From Streptomyces sp. C10-9-1 (lineage in GTDB: Bacteria; Actinomycetota; Actinomycetes; Streptomycetales; Streptomycetaceae), in the NCBI RefSeq assembly GCF_024497955.1, contig NZ_JANHKP010000022.1:1-64000 (forward strand): 64,000 nucleotides of DNA, given 5' to 3'. Shown piece by piece: positions 1-10,807 of this stretch. Positions within the stretch are counted from its first letter, which is position 1. Each line of letters starts with the position of its first letter. The translations under genes were made by a program, and so were the position numbers. The notes beneath the pieces are model-generated. The model ran no database searches and was not told the DNA's origin. It saw nothing but the letters and a program-made list of their open reading frames with translations.

Positions 1-711
1 GGTGATCTGCACGTGGTCGACGTAGGACCGGTTCCAGATCGGCTCGAAGAGGGTGTTGGCGAAGCGCAGCGCCAGGATGTTCTGGACGGTCTCCTTGCCG
101 AGGTAGTGGTCGATCCGGAAGACCTCGTCCGAGGGGAAGACCTCGTGCACGACCTGGTTGAGCTCCTTGGCGGTCTCCAGGTTGTGCCCGAAGGGCTTCT
201 CGATGACGGCGCGGCGCCAGGAGCCCTCCTTCTGGTCGGCCAGCCCGTGCTTCTTGAGCTGCCGGACGACCTTGGGGAAGAACTTCGGCGGCACCGACAG
301 GTAGAAGGCGAAGTTGCCGCCGGTGCCCTGCGCCTTGTCGAGATCCTCGATGGTGGACTTGAGCTGCTCGAAGGCGTCGTCGTCGTCGAAGGTGCCCTGC
401 ACGAAGCGCATCCCCTGGATGAGCTGGTGCCAGACCTCCTCGCGGAAGGGGGTGCGCGCGTGCTCCTTGACCGCGTCGTGGACCTCCTGGGCGAAGTCCT
501 CGTCCTGCCACTCTCGGCGGGCGAAACCGACCAGGGAGAAGCCCGGCGGCAGCAGACCCCGGTTGGCGAGGTCGTAGACCGCGGGCATCAGCTTCTTACG
601 GGACAGGTCGCCCGTGACGCCGAAGATGACCAGGCCCGACGGCCCCGCGATCCGCGGGAGCCGTCGGTCGGCAGCATCACGGAGCGGGTTGGCTCCGTCA
701 ACACTGGACAA
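1..711 (-). CDS. zwf: Glucose-6-phosphate 1-dehydrogenase, N-terminal part (runs off the left edge)
   Basis: Oxidises glucose-6-phosphate to 6-phosphogluconolactone with NADP, the first step of the oxidative pentose-phosphate pathway in the cytosol. Only the first 237 codons are present. The dinucleotide-binding motif VIFGVTGDLSRKK lies near residue 30, and the last visible residues read EPIWNRSYVDHVQIT, a family signature. The start is a TTG at 711, 6 nt after the tal stop; the translation SSVDGANPLRDAADRRLP agrees with Streptomyces zwf N-termini as I recall them. Gene order tkt-tal-zwf on one strand indicates an operon linking the oxidative and non-oxidative branches. The 3' end, where opcA and pgl usually follow, is outside the window. 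Confidence 0.93.
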   Translation of the reverse strand, partial: MSSVDGANPLRDAADRRLPRIAGPSGLVIFGVTGDLSRKKLMPAVYDLANRGLLPPGFSLVGFARREWQDEDFAQEVHDAVKEHARTPFREEVWHQLIQGMRFVQGTFDDDDAFEQLKSTIEDLDKAQGTGGNFAFYLSVPPKFFPKVVRQLKKHGLADQKEGSWRRAVIEKPFGHNLETAKELNQVVHEVFPSDEVFRIDHYLGKETVQNILALRFANTLFEPIWNRSYVDHVQIT

Positions 712-717
712 GGTAGG

Positions 718-1836
718 TCAGCCCTCCGAGGGAGCGAGACGCTTGAGCTCCGCCTCGGTCGAGGCGAGCAGTTCGTTCCACGAGGTCGCGAACTTCTCCA
801 CGCCCTCGTCCTCCAGCAGCTGGACGACGTCGTCGTAGGAGATGCCCAGGGCCTTCACGGCGTCGAGGTCGGCGCGGGACTGCTCGTAGGTGCCGCGGAT
901 CGTGTCGCCGGTGATCGCGCCGTGGTCGGCGGTGGCGTCGAGGGTGGCCTCCGGCATGGTGTTGACCGTGCCGGGGGCGACCAGCTCGTCGACGTACAGG
1001 GTGTCCTTGTACGCCTTGTCCTTGACGCCCGTGGACGCCCACAGCGGGCGCTGCCTGTTGGCCTGCGCCCGGTCCAGGGCGGCCCAGCGCTCGCCGCCGA
1101 AGACCTCCTCGTAGGCCTCGTAGGCCAGACGCGCGTTGGCCAGCGCGGCCTTGCCGCGGACGGCGGCGGCCTCGGGCGTGCCGAGGGCGTCGAGCCGCTT
1201 GTCGATCTCGGTGTCCACACGGGAGACGAAGAACGAGGCCACGGAGTGGATCCTGGACAGGTCCAGGCCGCGCTCCTTGGCCTTCTCCAGACCGGCCAGG
1301 TAGGCGTCCATGACCTCGCGGTAGCGCTCCAGCGAGAAGATCAGCGTGACGTTGACGCTGATGCCGAGGCCGATGACCTCGGTGATCGCCGGCAGGCCCG
1401 CCTTGGTCGCCGGGATCTTGATCAGCGTGTTGGGGCGGTCGACCAGCCAGGCGAGCTGCTTGGCCTCGGCGATCGTCGCCCGCGTGTTGTGCGCCAGCCG
1501 GGGGTCGACCTCGATGGAGACCCGGCCGTCCTGGCCCTGCGTCCGGTCGAACACCGGGCGCAGGATGTCGGCGGCGTCGCGGACGTCCGCCGTGGTGATC
1601 ATCCGGACCGCCTCCTCGACGGTCACCCGGCGGGCGGCGAGGTCCTCCAGCTGCGGGTCGTAGCCGTGGCCGTCCGAGATCGCCTTCTGGAAGATCGACG
1701 GGTTGGTGGTGACACCGACGACGTGCTGCTGGTCGATCAGCTCGGCGAGGTTGCCGGAGGTGATCCGGGTGCGGGACAGGTCGTCCAGCCAGATCGCCAC
1801 GCCTTCGTCGGAGAGGCGCTTGAGTGCGTCTGTCAT
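718..1836 (-). CDS. tal: Transaldolase
   Basis: Moves a dihydroxyacetone unit between sugar phosphates in the non-oxidative pentose-phosphate pathway. The 372-residue protein matches the long actinobacterial transaldolase class. Visible signatures are GVTTNPSIFQKAI near residues 41-53 and the Schiff-base lysine K140 in LIKIPATKAG. It begins 34 nt after the tkt stop and ends 6 nt before zwf, so the three genes are probably cotranscribed. ATG start with GGAG-like bases about 8 nt upstream. Confidence 0.97.
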   Translation of the reverse strand: MTDALKRLSDEGVAIWLDDLSRTRITSGNLAELIDQQHVVGVTTNPSIFQKAISDGHGYDPQLEDLAARRVTVEEAVRMITTADVRDAADILRPVFDRTQGQDGRVSIEVDPRLAHNTRATIAEAKQLAWLVDRPNTLIKIPATKAGLPAITEVIGLGISVNVTLIFSLERYREVMDAYLAGLEKAKERGLDLSRIHSVASFFVSRVDTEIDKRLDALGTPEAAAVRGKAALANARLAYEAYEEVFGGERWAALDRAQANRQRPLWASTGVKDKAYKDTLYVDELVAPGTVNTMPEATLDATADHGAITGDTIRGTYEQSRADLDAVKALGISYDDVVQLLEDEGVEKFATSWNELLASTEAELKRLAPSEG

Positions 1837-1870
1837 GAGAGTTGCATCTCCTAGTCGTCTTGTACGGGCG

Positions 1871-3973
<2,103 letters not shown>

Positions 3974-4331
3974 CCTGGGTCAGGGCTCCTCTCCGCATGT
4001 CGATCCCGGCGACGAGGGGTGTTACCGGGCGCTGTCGAGCCTACCTTTGCAGCAATGGCGGTCCCCTCGTACAAGCGTCTTACCTGTCGGCCGCACTTCT
4101 GCCAGAGTGCGTGCCCGGCGCGCCGTTCGCCTCTCGGGTGCGTATACGGACGGCGCGGCCGCGGGGCTCAACACGAGGACACCCCCGCGAAGATCGGCGT
4201 CCGGGCAACGTCTAGAGTGGCGTGGTACGCGCAAGCGTCCACCGGGTTGTCGCTCCCCGTCACCGTTCGCAGGCGTTCGGGCGGGGCACCCGCTCACGGA
4301 GCTTGCTGGGATTTCTCTGTCAGGGGTGTGC
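3974..4331. promoter_or_regulatory. Divergent intergenic region tkt / ctaB
   Basis: This 358-bp stretch has no convincing gene and must hold the promoters of tkt (leftward) and ctaB (rightward). A TAGAGT hexamer at 4213-4218 could be a -10 element for ctaB, about 110 nt upstream of its start, but I see no good -35 partner. No clear operator palindrome was found. Confidence 0.4.
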
Positions 4332-5279
4332 GTGACGGCCGTCGAGTCCCGACCCGCAGGGGTCGTCTTGGCCACCGGCCCGGGGGGCCATCGACCGTTC
4401 GGGGCCCGCGTCAAGGCATTCGTGGCGCTGACCAAGCCCAGGATCATCGAGCTGCTGCTCATCACCACCGTCCCGGTGATGTTCCTGGCGGAGCAGGGCG
4501 TGCCCGACCTCTGGCTGGTGTTCGCCACCTGCTTCGGCGGCTACCTCTCCGCGGGCGGCGCCAACGCGCTCAACATGTACATCGACCGGGACATCGACGC
4601 CCTGATGGACCGGACGGCCCAGCGCCCCCTGGTCACCGGCATGGTCTCGCCGCGCGAGGGACTGGTCTTCGGCCTCGCCCTGGCCGTGGTCTCCACCGTG
4701 TGGTTCGGCCTCCTCGTCAACTGGCTGTCCGCGGCTCTGGCGCTCGGCGCACTCCTGTTCTACGTCGTCGTCTACACGATGATCCTCAAGCGCCGCACCG
4801 CGCAGAACATCGTCTGGGGCGGCATCGCCGGGTGCATGCCGGTCCTCATCGGCTGGTCCTCGGTCACCAACTCGATGTCCTGGGCCGCGGTCATCCTGTT
4901 CCTGGTCATCTTCTTCTGGACGCCGCCGCACTACTGGCCCCTGTCGATGAAGGTCCGGGAGGACTACGCCAGGGTCGGCGTCCCGATGCTTCCCGTGGTC
5001 GCGGGCAACACGGCCGTCGCCCGCCAGATCGTCCTCTACAGCTGGGTCATGGTGGCGGTGTCGCTGCTGCTCACCCCGCTCGGCTACACCGGCTGGTTCT
5101 ACACGGCCGTGGCGCTGGCCGCGGGCGGCTGGTGGCTCTGGGAGGCGCACGGCCTCCAGAACCGGGCCAAGGAGGGGGCGACGGGCGCCAAGCTCAAGGA
5201 GATGCGCCTGTTCCACTGGTCCATCACCTACGTGTCGCTGCTCTTCGTCGCCGTCGCGGTGGACCCCTTCCTGCGCTGA
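4332..5279 (+). CDS. ctaB: Protoheme IX farnesyltransferase (heme O synthase)
   Basis: Membrane prenyltransferase that adds a farnesyl group to heme B, giving heme O for cytochrome aa3 oxidase. The 315-residue product has the UbiA-type aspartate motif N81-MYIDRDID, a second polar segment FFWTPPHYWPLSM and about eight hydrophobic segments. A GTG start at 4332 (product begins VTAVESRPAG) is preferred because it follows AGGGGTG and matches the family N-terminus; the frame is open far upstream but that part is not protein-like. A strong hairpin follows the stop. The partner ctaA lies at 5973-6935 on the opposite strand. Confidence 0.95.
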   Translation: MTAVESRPAGVVLATGPGGHRPFGARVKAFVALTKPRIIELLLITTVPVMFLAEQGVPDLWLVFATCFGGYLSAGGANALNMYIDRDIDALMDRTAQRPLVTGMVSPREGLVFGLALAVVSTVWFGLLVNWLSAALALGALLFYVVVYTMILKRRTAQNIVWGGIAGCMPVLIGWSSVTNSMSWAAVILFLVIFFWTPPHYWPLSMKVREDYARVGVPMLPVVAGNTAVARQIVLYSWVMVAVSLLLTPLGYTGWFYTAVALAAGGWWLWEAHGLQNRAKEGATGAKLKEMRLFHWSITYVSLLFVAVAVDPFLR

Positions 5280-5324
5280 GGCCCGTCCCCGGTCCGGCTC
5301 CGCCCGGCCCGGCCGCAACCGCTC

Positions 5325-5355
5325 CGCTGCCCCGCCCCCTTCGGGCGGGGCAGCG
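5325..5355 (+). terminator. Intrinsic-type terminator hairpin after ctaB
   Basis: Perfect 13-bp stem (5325-5337 with 5343-5355) around a 5-nt CCTTC loop, 45 nt after the ctaB stop. There is no U-tract, which is usual in Streptomyces. It separates ctaB from the small downstream gene. Confidence 0.75.
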
Positions 5356-5434
5356 CTCGTGTGCGGCGGCGCGTGGGGCACGCCACGCCGCCCCGGCGTC
5401 GCCAAGCGATCTACCCGCCGGTAGCATCCAGGCC

Positions 5435-5791
5435 ATGGCAGAAACCCAGGTTGACGAGAACGCACAGGACTCCGGGCGGGACGCGCGGGCCGCGCGCAAG
5501 GCGGCCAGGCTCGCCAAGCAGATCCGCTCCTTCGCCGACGCCCACGGGGGCGCCGAGGGCCAGCTCGCGTACATCGGCCAGACGGGCACGAGGATCGTGC
5601 TCGTCGGCGAGGACGGCGCCTGGGGAGACCTGGTCGCCCCCACCCACGCGATCGCCGTCGGCGCCGCCGAGAAGTCGGGCATCACGCTCCACGAGCACTT
5701 CGACGGCGAGTTCGCCGGGAAGGTCCGCACCGGTCCCTACGAGTGGACCCGGATGGCGGGCATCCAGGTCGGCGGGCCGTCGGCCGGCTGA
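5435..5791 (+). CDS. Conserved small protein of unknown function
   Basis: A 118-residue protein (MAETQVDENAQDSG...). The first ~35 residues are charged and Ala/Arg/Lys-rich, probably helical or disordered. The rest reads as a compact domain with QLAYIGQTGTRIVLVGEDG and ends in a stretch containing YEWTRMAGIQVGG. No signal peptide, membrane segment or metal motif is visible. It sits alone between two strong terminators. It looks like a lineage-conserved Streptomyces hypothetical; I do not recognise a function. The ATG at 5435 was chosen because protein-like sequence begins there. Confidence 0.75.
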   Translation: MAETQVDENAQDSGRDARAARKAARLAKQIRSFADAHGGAEGQLAYIGQTGTRIVLVGEDGAWGDLVAPTHAIAVGAAEKSGITLHEHFDGEFAGKVRTGPYEWTRMAGIQVGGPSAG

Positions 5792-5906
5792 ACGGCACCC
5801 CACCGGGCCGCCCCGAGGGGACCGGGGGACACCGTCCCGACGGGGTGCCGCCCCGGGTGCGCCGGTCGGCCCGAACTGCCAGGGCCGCACGCACGGAACC
5901 GCCACG

Positions 5907-5963
5907 CCCGTACGCACGGAACCGGGCCCCGACGGTGTCGGGGCCCGGTTCCGTGCGTACGGG
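5907..5963. terminator. 27-bp perfect inverted repeat, bidirectional terminator
   Basis: Arms 5907-5933 and 5937-5963 are perfectly complementary over 27 bp with only a 3-nt GGT loop. It lies between the convergent 3' ends of the small gene (5791) and ctaA (5973), where a shared terminator is expected. Part of one arm (GCACGGAACCG) is also present as a direct repeat at about 5890-5900. Confidence 0.85.
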
Positions 5964-5972
5964 CGGTGGGGC

Positions 5973-6935
5973 TCAGGCGGGGGAGAGGACCTCGCCGGAC
6001 GGGGCGGGCGCGGAGGCCGCGGGCACGACCTGGCGCTCCCTGAGGCTCAGGGCCAGGCGGACCACCGCGACCCACATCACCGCGGACCCCAGCATGTGCA
6101 CTCCGACCAGCAGCTCGGGGACGCCCGTGAAGTACTGCACGTAGCCGATCACGCCCTGCGCCGCGACCACCAGCAGCAGGTCCCGAGCCCGGGCCCGGAC
6201 GTCGTCGGGCGCGTCGACCACCTTGGCCGCCAGCCACACGGCCACGGCCAGTGCGCAGACCACCCAGGCGGCGATCGCGTGCACATGCGCGGCGGCGGTC
6301 CAGTCCCAGGGCATCCGCGGCACGTCGCTGCTGTCGCCCGCGTGCTTGCCGGAGCCGGTGACCGAGGTCCCCAGCACGATCAGCAGGGCGGAGACCCCGA
6401 CGATCGCCCAGGACAGCCGCCGGACCGGCCGCGGCACCCGGGGCCTCGGCGCGGCGTCGCCCTCCCCGGCCCGCACCCAGGTGAGCGTCGTCACCGTCAG
6501 CAGGCCGGTGGCCAGCAGGAAGTGCCCCGCCACCGTCCACGGGTTCAGGCCCGCCCAGACGGTGATCCCGCCCAGCACGGCGTTGCCCATCACGATCCAG
6601 AACTGCGACCACGCCAGCCGGGACAGCCCCCTGCGCCGCGGTGCGACGCAGCGCGCGGCCACGATCGTCCAGCCGACGGCCGCCGCCAGGACGTACGTCA
6701 GCAGCCGGTTGCCGAACTCGATCGCACCGTGCAGCCCCTGCTCCGGGGTGGCGAAGAGGCTGTCGTCGGTGCACTTGGGCCAGGTGTCGCAGCCGAGTCC
6801 GGACCCGGTCAGGCGGACGGCACCGCCCGTCACGATGATGACCACGCTCATCACGAGAGCGGAGAGCGCGGCACGGCGCAGGGTCCGGGGGGACGGGGTC
6901 CAGCGCTGGGCGATGTAGGCGAGGGGGGTCTGCAC
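5973..6935 (-). CDS. ctaA: Heme A synthase
   Basis: Integral membrane enzyme that oxidises the C8 methyl of heme O to a formyl group, giving heme A. The polypeptide has about eight hydrophobic segments, the early motif VTGGAVRLTGSGLGC with DTWPKC, and family histidines in HGAIEFGNR and the later AGHFL and HVHAIAAW segments. I prefer the GTG at 6935 (product VQTPLAYIAQ..., 320 residues) because TACGAT lies 7 nt upstream, the spacing of a -10 box in a leaderless transcript. An ATG at 6965 would add 10 residues but has no ribosome site. Confidence 0.93.
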   Translation of the reverse strand: MQTPLAYIAQRWTPSPRTLRRAALSALVMSVVIIVTGGAVRLTGSGLGCDTWPKCTDDSLFATPEQGLHGAIEFGNRLLTYVLAAAVGWTIVAARCVAPRRRGLSRLAWSQFWIVMGNAVLGGITVWAGLNPWTVAGHFLLATGLLTVTTLTWVRAGEGDAAPRPRVPRPVRRLSWAIVGVSALLIVLGTSVTGSGKHAGDSSDVPRMPWDWTAAAHVHAIAAWVVCALAVAVWLAAKVVDAPDDVRARARDLLLVVAAQGVIGYVQYFTGVPELLVGVHMLGSAVMWVAVVRLALSLRERQVVPAASAPAPSGEVLSPA

Positions 6936-6969
6936 GGGCCCTATCGTAGGCGGGGGCTTGTGCATGCGT

Positions 6970-8088
6970 TCACGAGGGGTCCGGTCCGGGTGGATACGTC
7001 ATCCGGACACGTGATCCGTCCAGGTGGTCCTCCTCGTCCCACCACAGCGCGAAGCGCCACCGGACCGGCTCCGGGGGAAGCACCTCCGAGCTGCGGAAGG
7101 CGTCCGCCAGCTCGGCGGCCACCGCGGCGGCGGTGCGGTCGGTCACCGCGTCCATCCCCCGCCACGGGTGCGCCAGCGGCGTCCACGTCCCGCCGTCCGC
7201 GCACACGTCGAAGCGCCAGACGGCCCGCCACGAGCGGGACCTCAGGATGCGCCGCACCTCCGCCCGCTCCAGCCGGAGGCCCGCGGCGATGGCCTCCGGC
7301 TCCATCCCCTCGATGCGCCCGGCCACCACCGCCAGCCCGAGCAGCCGGTCCGGCAGCAGCCCGCGCCCGCGCAGACGGGTCAGGCCCTCCTCGAACGGGC
7401 ACCTGCGCAGCCGGCGCTCCAGCTGGTCGCCGAGGTGCTCCAGCACCGCCGTGCGCGCCCGCTCGCCCGGCCCCGCGTCCGGACGCACCGCGCGGAACGC
7501 GCGCTCCGCCCGTACCGCCCACTCGGCGGCGTCCACCGGACGGCCGAGCTCCTCCAGCCGGTCGCCCAGGAAGGCGTACGCCTGGGCGAGCCCCTCCCGG
7601 TTGCGTGGATCGTCCTGGTCGAGTGCGTCCCAGACCGCGATCGCGCGGCGCGTGGACTCCACCGCCGCCATCCCCGCCAGCAGGTCCTCGGCCGGCGGCC
7701 GCTCGCCTTGCGGATGGAAGGCGTAGCGCGGCAGGCCCAGCTCGTCGCTGAGCGGCTCGGCGAGGTAGACGGCCTGGTCGACGAGGACCCGCGCATAGGC
7801 CCGGGCCTCTCGGGCGCCGTGCCGCGCCCCGGCGGCGCAGTACCGGACGGCGCGGGCCGCGGCCGCCAGCGCGTCCACGCGTCCGCCGACGTCGAAGTGG
7901 TGCCGGGCCAGGTCGCCGTAGCGCAGGCCGAGGGTGGTGGTGAGCGCCGGGTCGTCCACGGCGTGCGGGGCGAGGGCGGCGATCAGCTCGGTCAGTATCC
8001 GCTCGCGCTCGCCGGGTGCCGATCCGGGTCTGCCGGTACGGATCCTTGCCCACTCCTCGTCGAGCCGCAGCGCTGCGCACCGTTCCAT
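6970..8088 (-). CDS. TPR-like protein of unknown function
   Basis: About 372 residues from an ATG at 8088 preceded closely by GGAGGT; a GTG at 8100 would add four residues. Residues about 50-220 are Ala/Leu/Arg-rich paired helices with the rhythm of tetratricopeptide repeats (for example AYAFLGDRLEELGRPVDAAEWAVRAERAF). Then comes a helix-turn-helix-like stretch, EPEAIAAGLRLERAEVRRILR, and a Trp-rich C-terminus. It ends 34 nt upstream of the preferred ctaA start on the same strand and follows the ABC exporter genes. Such architecture often belongs to regulators or adaptor proteins, but I cannot name a family. Confidence 0.7.
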   Translation of the reverse strand: MERCAALRLDEEWARIRTGRPGSAPGERERILTELIAALAPHAVDDPALTTTLGLRYGDLARHHFDVGGRVDALAAAARAVRYCAAGARHGAREARAYARVLVDQAVYLAEPLSDELGLPRYAFHPQGERPPAEDLLAGMAAVESTRRAIAVWDALDQDDPRNREGLAQAYAFLGDRLEELGRPVDAAEWAVRAERAFRAVRPDAGPGERARTAVLEHLGDQLERRLRRCPFEEGLTRLRGRGLLPDRLLGLAVVAGRIEGMEPEAIAAGLRLERAEVRRILRSRSWRAVWRFDVCADGGTWTPLAHPWRGMDAVTDRTAAAVAAELADAFRSSEVLPPEPVRWRFALWWDEEDHLDGSRVRMTYPPGPDPS

Positions 8089-8137
8089 CCAGACCTCCAC
8101 CTCGTGCCGGTCCCGAGGGGAGCATCCTGGCGCCGGG

Positions 8138-8905
8138 TCACTCCCAGCGGAAGAGCCGGGCGGCCGCTCCCAGTCCGAGGACGGCCCACACCGCCAGCAC
8201 CCCCAGGTCGCCCCAGGGAACGCCGGCGCCGTGCTGGAGGACGTCCCGCAGCCCCTCCGAGAGCGCGGCGATCGGCAGCAGGGACAGCACGGAGGCGGCG
8301 GCGCCGGGGAACCGGTCCAGCGGCACGATCACCCCGCCGCCCACCAGGAGCAGCAGGAAGACGAGGTTCGCGGCGGCGAGCGTGGCCTCCGCCCGCAGGG
8401 TGCCGGCCATCAGCAGGCCCAGTCCCGAGAAGGCCGCGGTGCCGGCCACCAGCAGCAGCACGACGGGGAGCGGGCCGCCCTGAGGGGACCAGCCGAGCCC
8501 GAAGGCGATCAGGGCCAGAAGGGCGACCTGGAGCACCTCCGTCACCAGAACGGACAGCGTCTTGGCGCACATCAGCGCCCAGCGGGGCAGCGGCGAGGCC
8601 CCGAGCCGCTTGAGGACCCCGTACCGGCGCTCGAAGCCGGTGGCGATCGCCTGCCCCGTGAAGGCCGTCGACATCACCGCGAGCGCCAGCACACCGGGGG
8701 CCAGGAAGTCGACGGGCTCCCCCGCGCCGGTGTCGACGACGTCGACGGTGGAGAACAGCACCAGCAGCAGGGAGGGGATGACCACGGTCAGCAGCAGCTG
8801 CTCGCCGTTGCGCAGCAGCATCCGCGTCTCCAGGGCGGCCTGGGCGGCGATCATGCGCCCGATCGGCGCGGCGCCCGGCCGCGGGGCGAAGGTACCGGTG
8901 CTCAT
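8138..8905 (-). CDS. ABC-2 type transporter permease
   Basis: A 255-residue membrane protein with six hydrophobic segments in the ABC-2 layout: an N-terminal cytoplasmic stretch, TM1 near LLLTVVIPSLLLVLFS, a FLAPGVLALAVMSTAFTGQAIA core and a final TM ending LFRWE. It would pair with the ATPase encoded immediately upstream to form an exporter. The start ATG overlaps the ATPase stop in ATGA, indicating translational coupling. Substrate unknown; DrrB-like exporters of this type often move drugs or lipids. Confidence 0.88.
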   Translation of the reverse strand: MSTGTFAPRPGAAPIGRMIAAQAALETRMLLRNGEQLLLTVVIPSLLLVLFSTVDVVDTGAGEPVDFLAPGVLALAVMSTAFTGQAIATGFERRYGVLKRLGASPLPRWALMCAKTLSVLVTEVLQVALLALIAFGLGWSPQGGPLPVVLLLVAGTAAFSGLGLLMAGTLRAEATLAAANLVFLLLLVGGGVIVPLDRFPGAAASVLSLLPIAALSEGLRDVLQHGAGVPWGDLGVLAVWAVLGLGAAARLFRWE

Positions 8906-9828
8906 CCGCGCAGCTCCCTGCCGGTCAGTTCGAGGAAGACGTCCTCCAGGGTGTGCCGCTCGACGGCGATGCCGTCGGGCATCACACCGTTCTGGGCGCA
9001 CCAGGAGGCCACCGTGGCCAGCAGCTCGGGCCCCACGTCGCCGCTGACGCGGTAGGTCCCGGGGACCGGCTCCGAGGCGGCCGTGCCGTCCGGCAGCGCC
9101 TTGAGCAGCGAGCCGAGGTCGAGCCCGGGGCGCCCGGTGAAGCGGAGGCTGTCCTCCGCCCCGCCGCGGCAGAGCTCCTGGACGGTGCCCCCGGCGATCA
9201 CCCGCCCGGCGTCCACGATGGCGACCCGGTCCGCGAGCTGCTCCGCCTCGTCCATGAAGTGGGTGGTCAGCACGGTGGTCACGCCGTCGGCGCGCAGCCG
9301 GCGCACCAGCTCCCAGGTGGCGCGCCGGGCCTGCGGGTCGAGGCCGGCGGTCGGCTCGTCGAGGAAGACCAGCTCGGGGCGGCCGACCACGGCCATGGCC
9401 AGGGACAGCCGCTGCTGCTGGCCGCCGGAGAGCCTGCGGTAGGGGGTCCGGCCGCAGGAGCCGAGGCCCAGCAGCTCGACCAGGAAGTCCACGTCCAGCG
9501 GATGGGCGTGGAGCCTCGCCGTGTGGGCGAGCATCTCCCCGGCCCGCGCCCCCGGGTAGACCCCGCCGGACTGGAGCATCACGCCCACGCGCGGGCGCAG
9601 CCGCGCCGCGTCCGCCACCGGGTCCATGCCCAGGACGCGCACGGTGCCCGCGTCCGGGCGCCGGTAGCCCTCGCAGGTCTCGATCACGGTGGTCTTGCCC
9701 GCGCCGTTGGGGCCCAGCACCGCCGTCACCGAGCCCGCGGGCACGTCCAGGTCCAGGCCGTCCACGGCGGTCTTGTCGCCGTAGCGCGCCACCAGGCCCC
9801 TGACGCGCACGGCGGGCTCGTTGCTCAT
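8902..9828 (-). CDS. ABC transporter ATP-binding protein (DrrA-like)
   Basis: 308-residue ATPase for the adjacent ABC-2 permease. Walker A GPNGAGKTT (39-47), signature LSGGQ (133-137), Walker B LVFLDEPT (153-160) and the switch histidine in TTHFMDEAEQ are all present. After the nucleotide-binding domain there is a ~90-residue C-terminal domain ending HTLEDVFLELTGRELRG, typical of ABC-2 exporter ATPases. The start at 9828 (MSNEPAVRVRG) sits just before the domain begins. Overlaps the permease by 4 nt. Confidence 0.93.
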   Translation of the reverse strand: MSNEPAVRVRGLVARYGDKTAVDGLDLDVPAGSVTAVLGPNGAGKTTVIETCEGYRRPDAGTVRVLGMDPVADAARLRPRVGVMLQSGGVYPGARAGEMLAHTARLHAHPLDVDFLVELLGLGSCGRTPYRRLSGGQQQRLSLAMAVVGRPELVFLDEPTAGLDPQARRATWELVRRLRADGVTTVLTTHFMDEAEQLADRVAIVDAGRVIAGGTVQELCRGGAEDSLRFTGRPGLDLGSLLKALPDGTAASEPVPGTYRVSGDVGPELLATVASWCAQNGVMPDGIAVERHTLEDVFLELTGRELRG

Positions 9829-9894
9829 GCCCGGAAGTCTAAGGAGCCCGGGCCCGGAGCCCGCCGCCGGGCCCCGCGGCCGTGCACGGGGCGG

Positions 9895-10761
9895 ATGTCG
9901 CGGGTGAGCGCGCATGGGCGGGTGCCGCGGGGGAACCCGGGCGGGGTGCCCGTCCTCCTCGGCACCTCCGGGTGGCAGTACGACGACTGGCGGGGCGTGC
10001 TGTACGACGAGGGCGTGCCCCGGCGGCGGTGGCTTGAGGTGTACGCCCGCAGCTTCCGCACGGTGGAGAACAACAACGTCTTCTACCGGCTGCCCGAGGC
10101 GGCCACCTTCGCCGGATGGCGGGAGAGCACGCCTCCCGGCTTCGTCATGGCGGTGAAGGCGAGCCGCTACCTGACGCACGTCCGGCGGCTGCGCGACCCC
10201 GGGGAACCGGTGGCGCGGCTGATGGAGCGGGCGCGCGGGCTGGGCGGGCGGCTGGGACCGGTGCTGCTCCAGCTGCCGCCGACGCTCCGCGGCGACGCGG
10301 CCGCGCTCGACGCGGTGCTCGGCTGCTTCCCCGGCGGCGTGCGGGTGGCCGTGGAGCCGCGGCACCCGTCGTGGTGGACCGCGGAGGTCCGCGGCGTGCT
10401 CGCCGCGCACGGCGCGGCCCTGTGCTGGGCCGACCGCGGGTCGCGGCCGGTCTCGCCGCTGTGGCGGACGGCCGACTGGGGGTATCTGCGGCTCCACGAG
10501 GGCCGGGCCTCACCCCGGCCGCGCTACGGTCCCAGGGCGCTGGACTCCTGGGCCGGCCGCCTCGCGGACGCCTTCGGGCCGGGCGGCGACGTCTACGCCT
10601 ACTTCGACAACGACACCGGCGGGGCGGCCGTCCTCGACGCCCGGGCCTTCGCGCGCCGGGCCCGCGAGCGGGGCCTCCGGGTGCCGTCGGCGGACGGGGA
10701 CGGACCCGGCGGGACACCTCGCCGGACGGTGCCGGGTGATCGTTCCCGCAGGTCAGCTTAG
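9895..10761 (+). CDS. DUF72 (YecE-like) family protein
   Basis: A 288-residue TIM-barrel-type DUF72 protein. Family hallmarks are the N-terminal LLGTSGWQYDDWRG, the YARSFRTVENNNVFYRLPE segment and a C-terminal YAYFDNDTGGAAVLDA. Biochemical function is not established in this family. The ATG at 9895 follows GGGGCGG; GTGs at 9904 and 9922 are possible alternatives. The stop overlaps the palindromic iron-box-like site upstream of sufR. Transcribed away from the ABC exporter. Confidence 0.88.
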   Translation: MSRVSAHGRVPRGNPGGVPVLLGTSGWQYDDWRGVLYDEGVPRRRWLEVYARSFRTVENNNVFYRLPEAATFAGWRESTPPGFVMAVKASRYLTHVRRLRDPGEPVARLMERARGLGGRLGPVLLQLPPTLRGDAAALDAVLGCFPGGVRVAVEPRHPSWWTAEVRGVLAAHGAALCWADRGSRPVSPLWRTADWGYLRLHEGRASPRPRYGPRALDSWAGRLADAFGPGGDVYAYFDNDTGGAAVLDARAFARRARERGLRVPSADGDGPGGTPRRTVPGDRSRRSA

Positions 10762-10776
10762 GTATGCCTAAGTGAT
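10758..10776. promoter_or_regulatory. Iron-box-like palindrome (candidate DmdR/DtxR site) upstream of sufR
   Basis: TTAGGTATGCCTAA (10758-10771) has perfect TTAGG/CCTAA arms and differs at two of 14 positions from the left part of the DtxR/IdeR-type consensus TTAGGTTAGCCTAACCTAA; over 19 positions I count 13 matches. It overlaps the last codon of the DUF72 gene and lies about 70 bp upstream of the sufR start. An iron-responsive role in suf control is inference. Confidence 0.45.
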
Positions 10777-10807
10777 GCACGGCACCGCGCGGTGATCGGG
10801 ACGCGGC

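Noticed and set aside
9..1854. A 613-codon + strand frame over tal and zwf
   Set aside because: Antisense shadow; the minus strand encodes conserved transaldolase and glucose-6-phosphate dehydrogenase.
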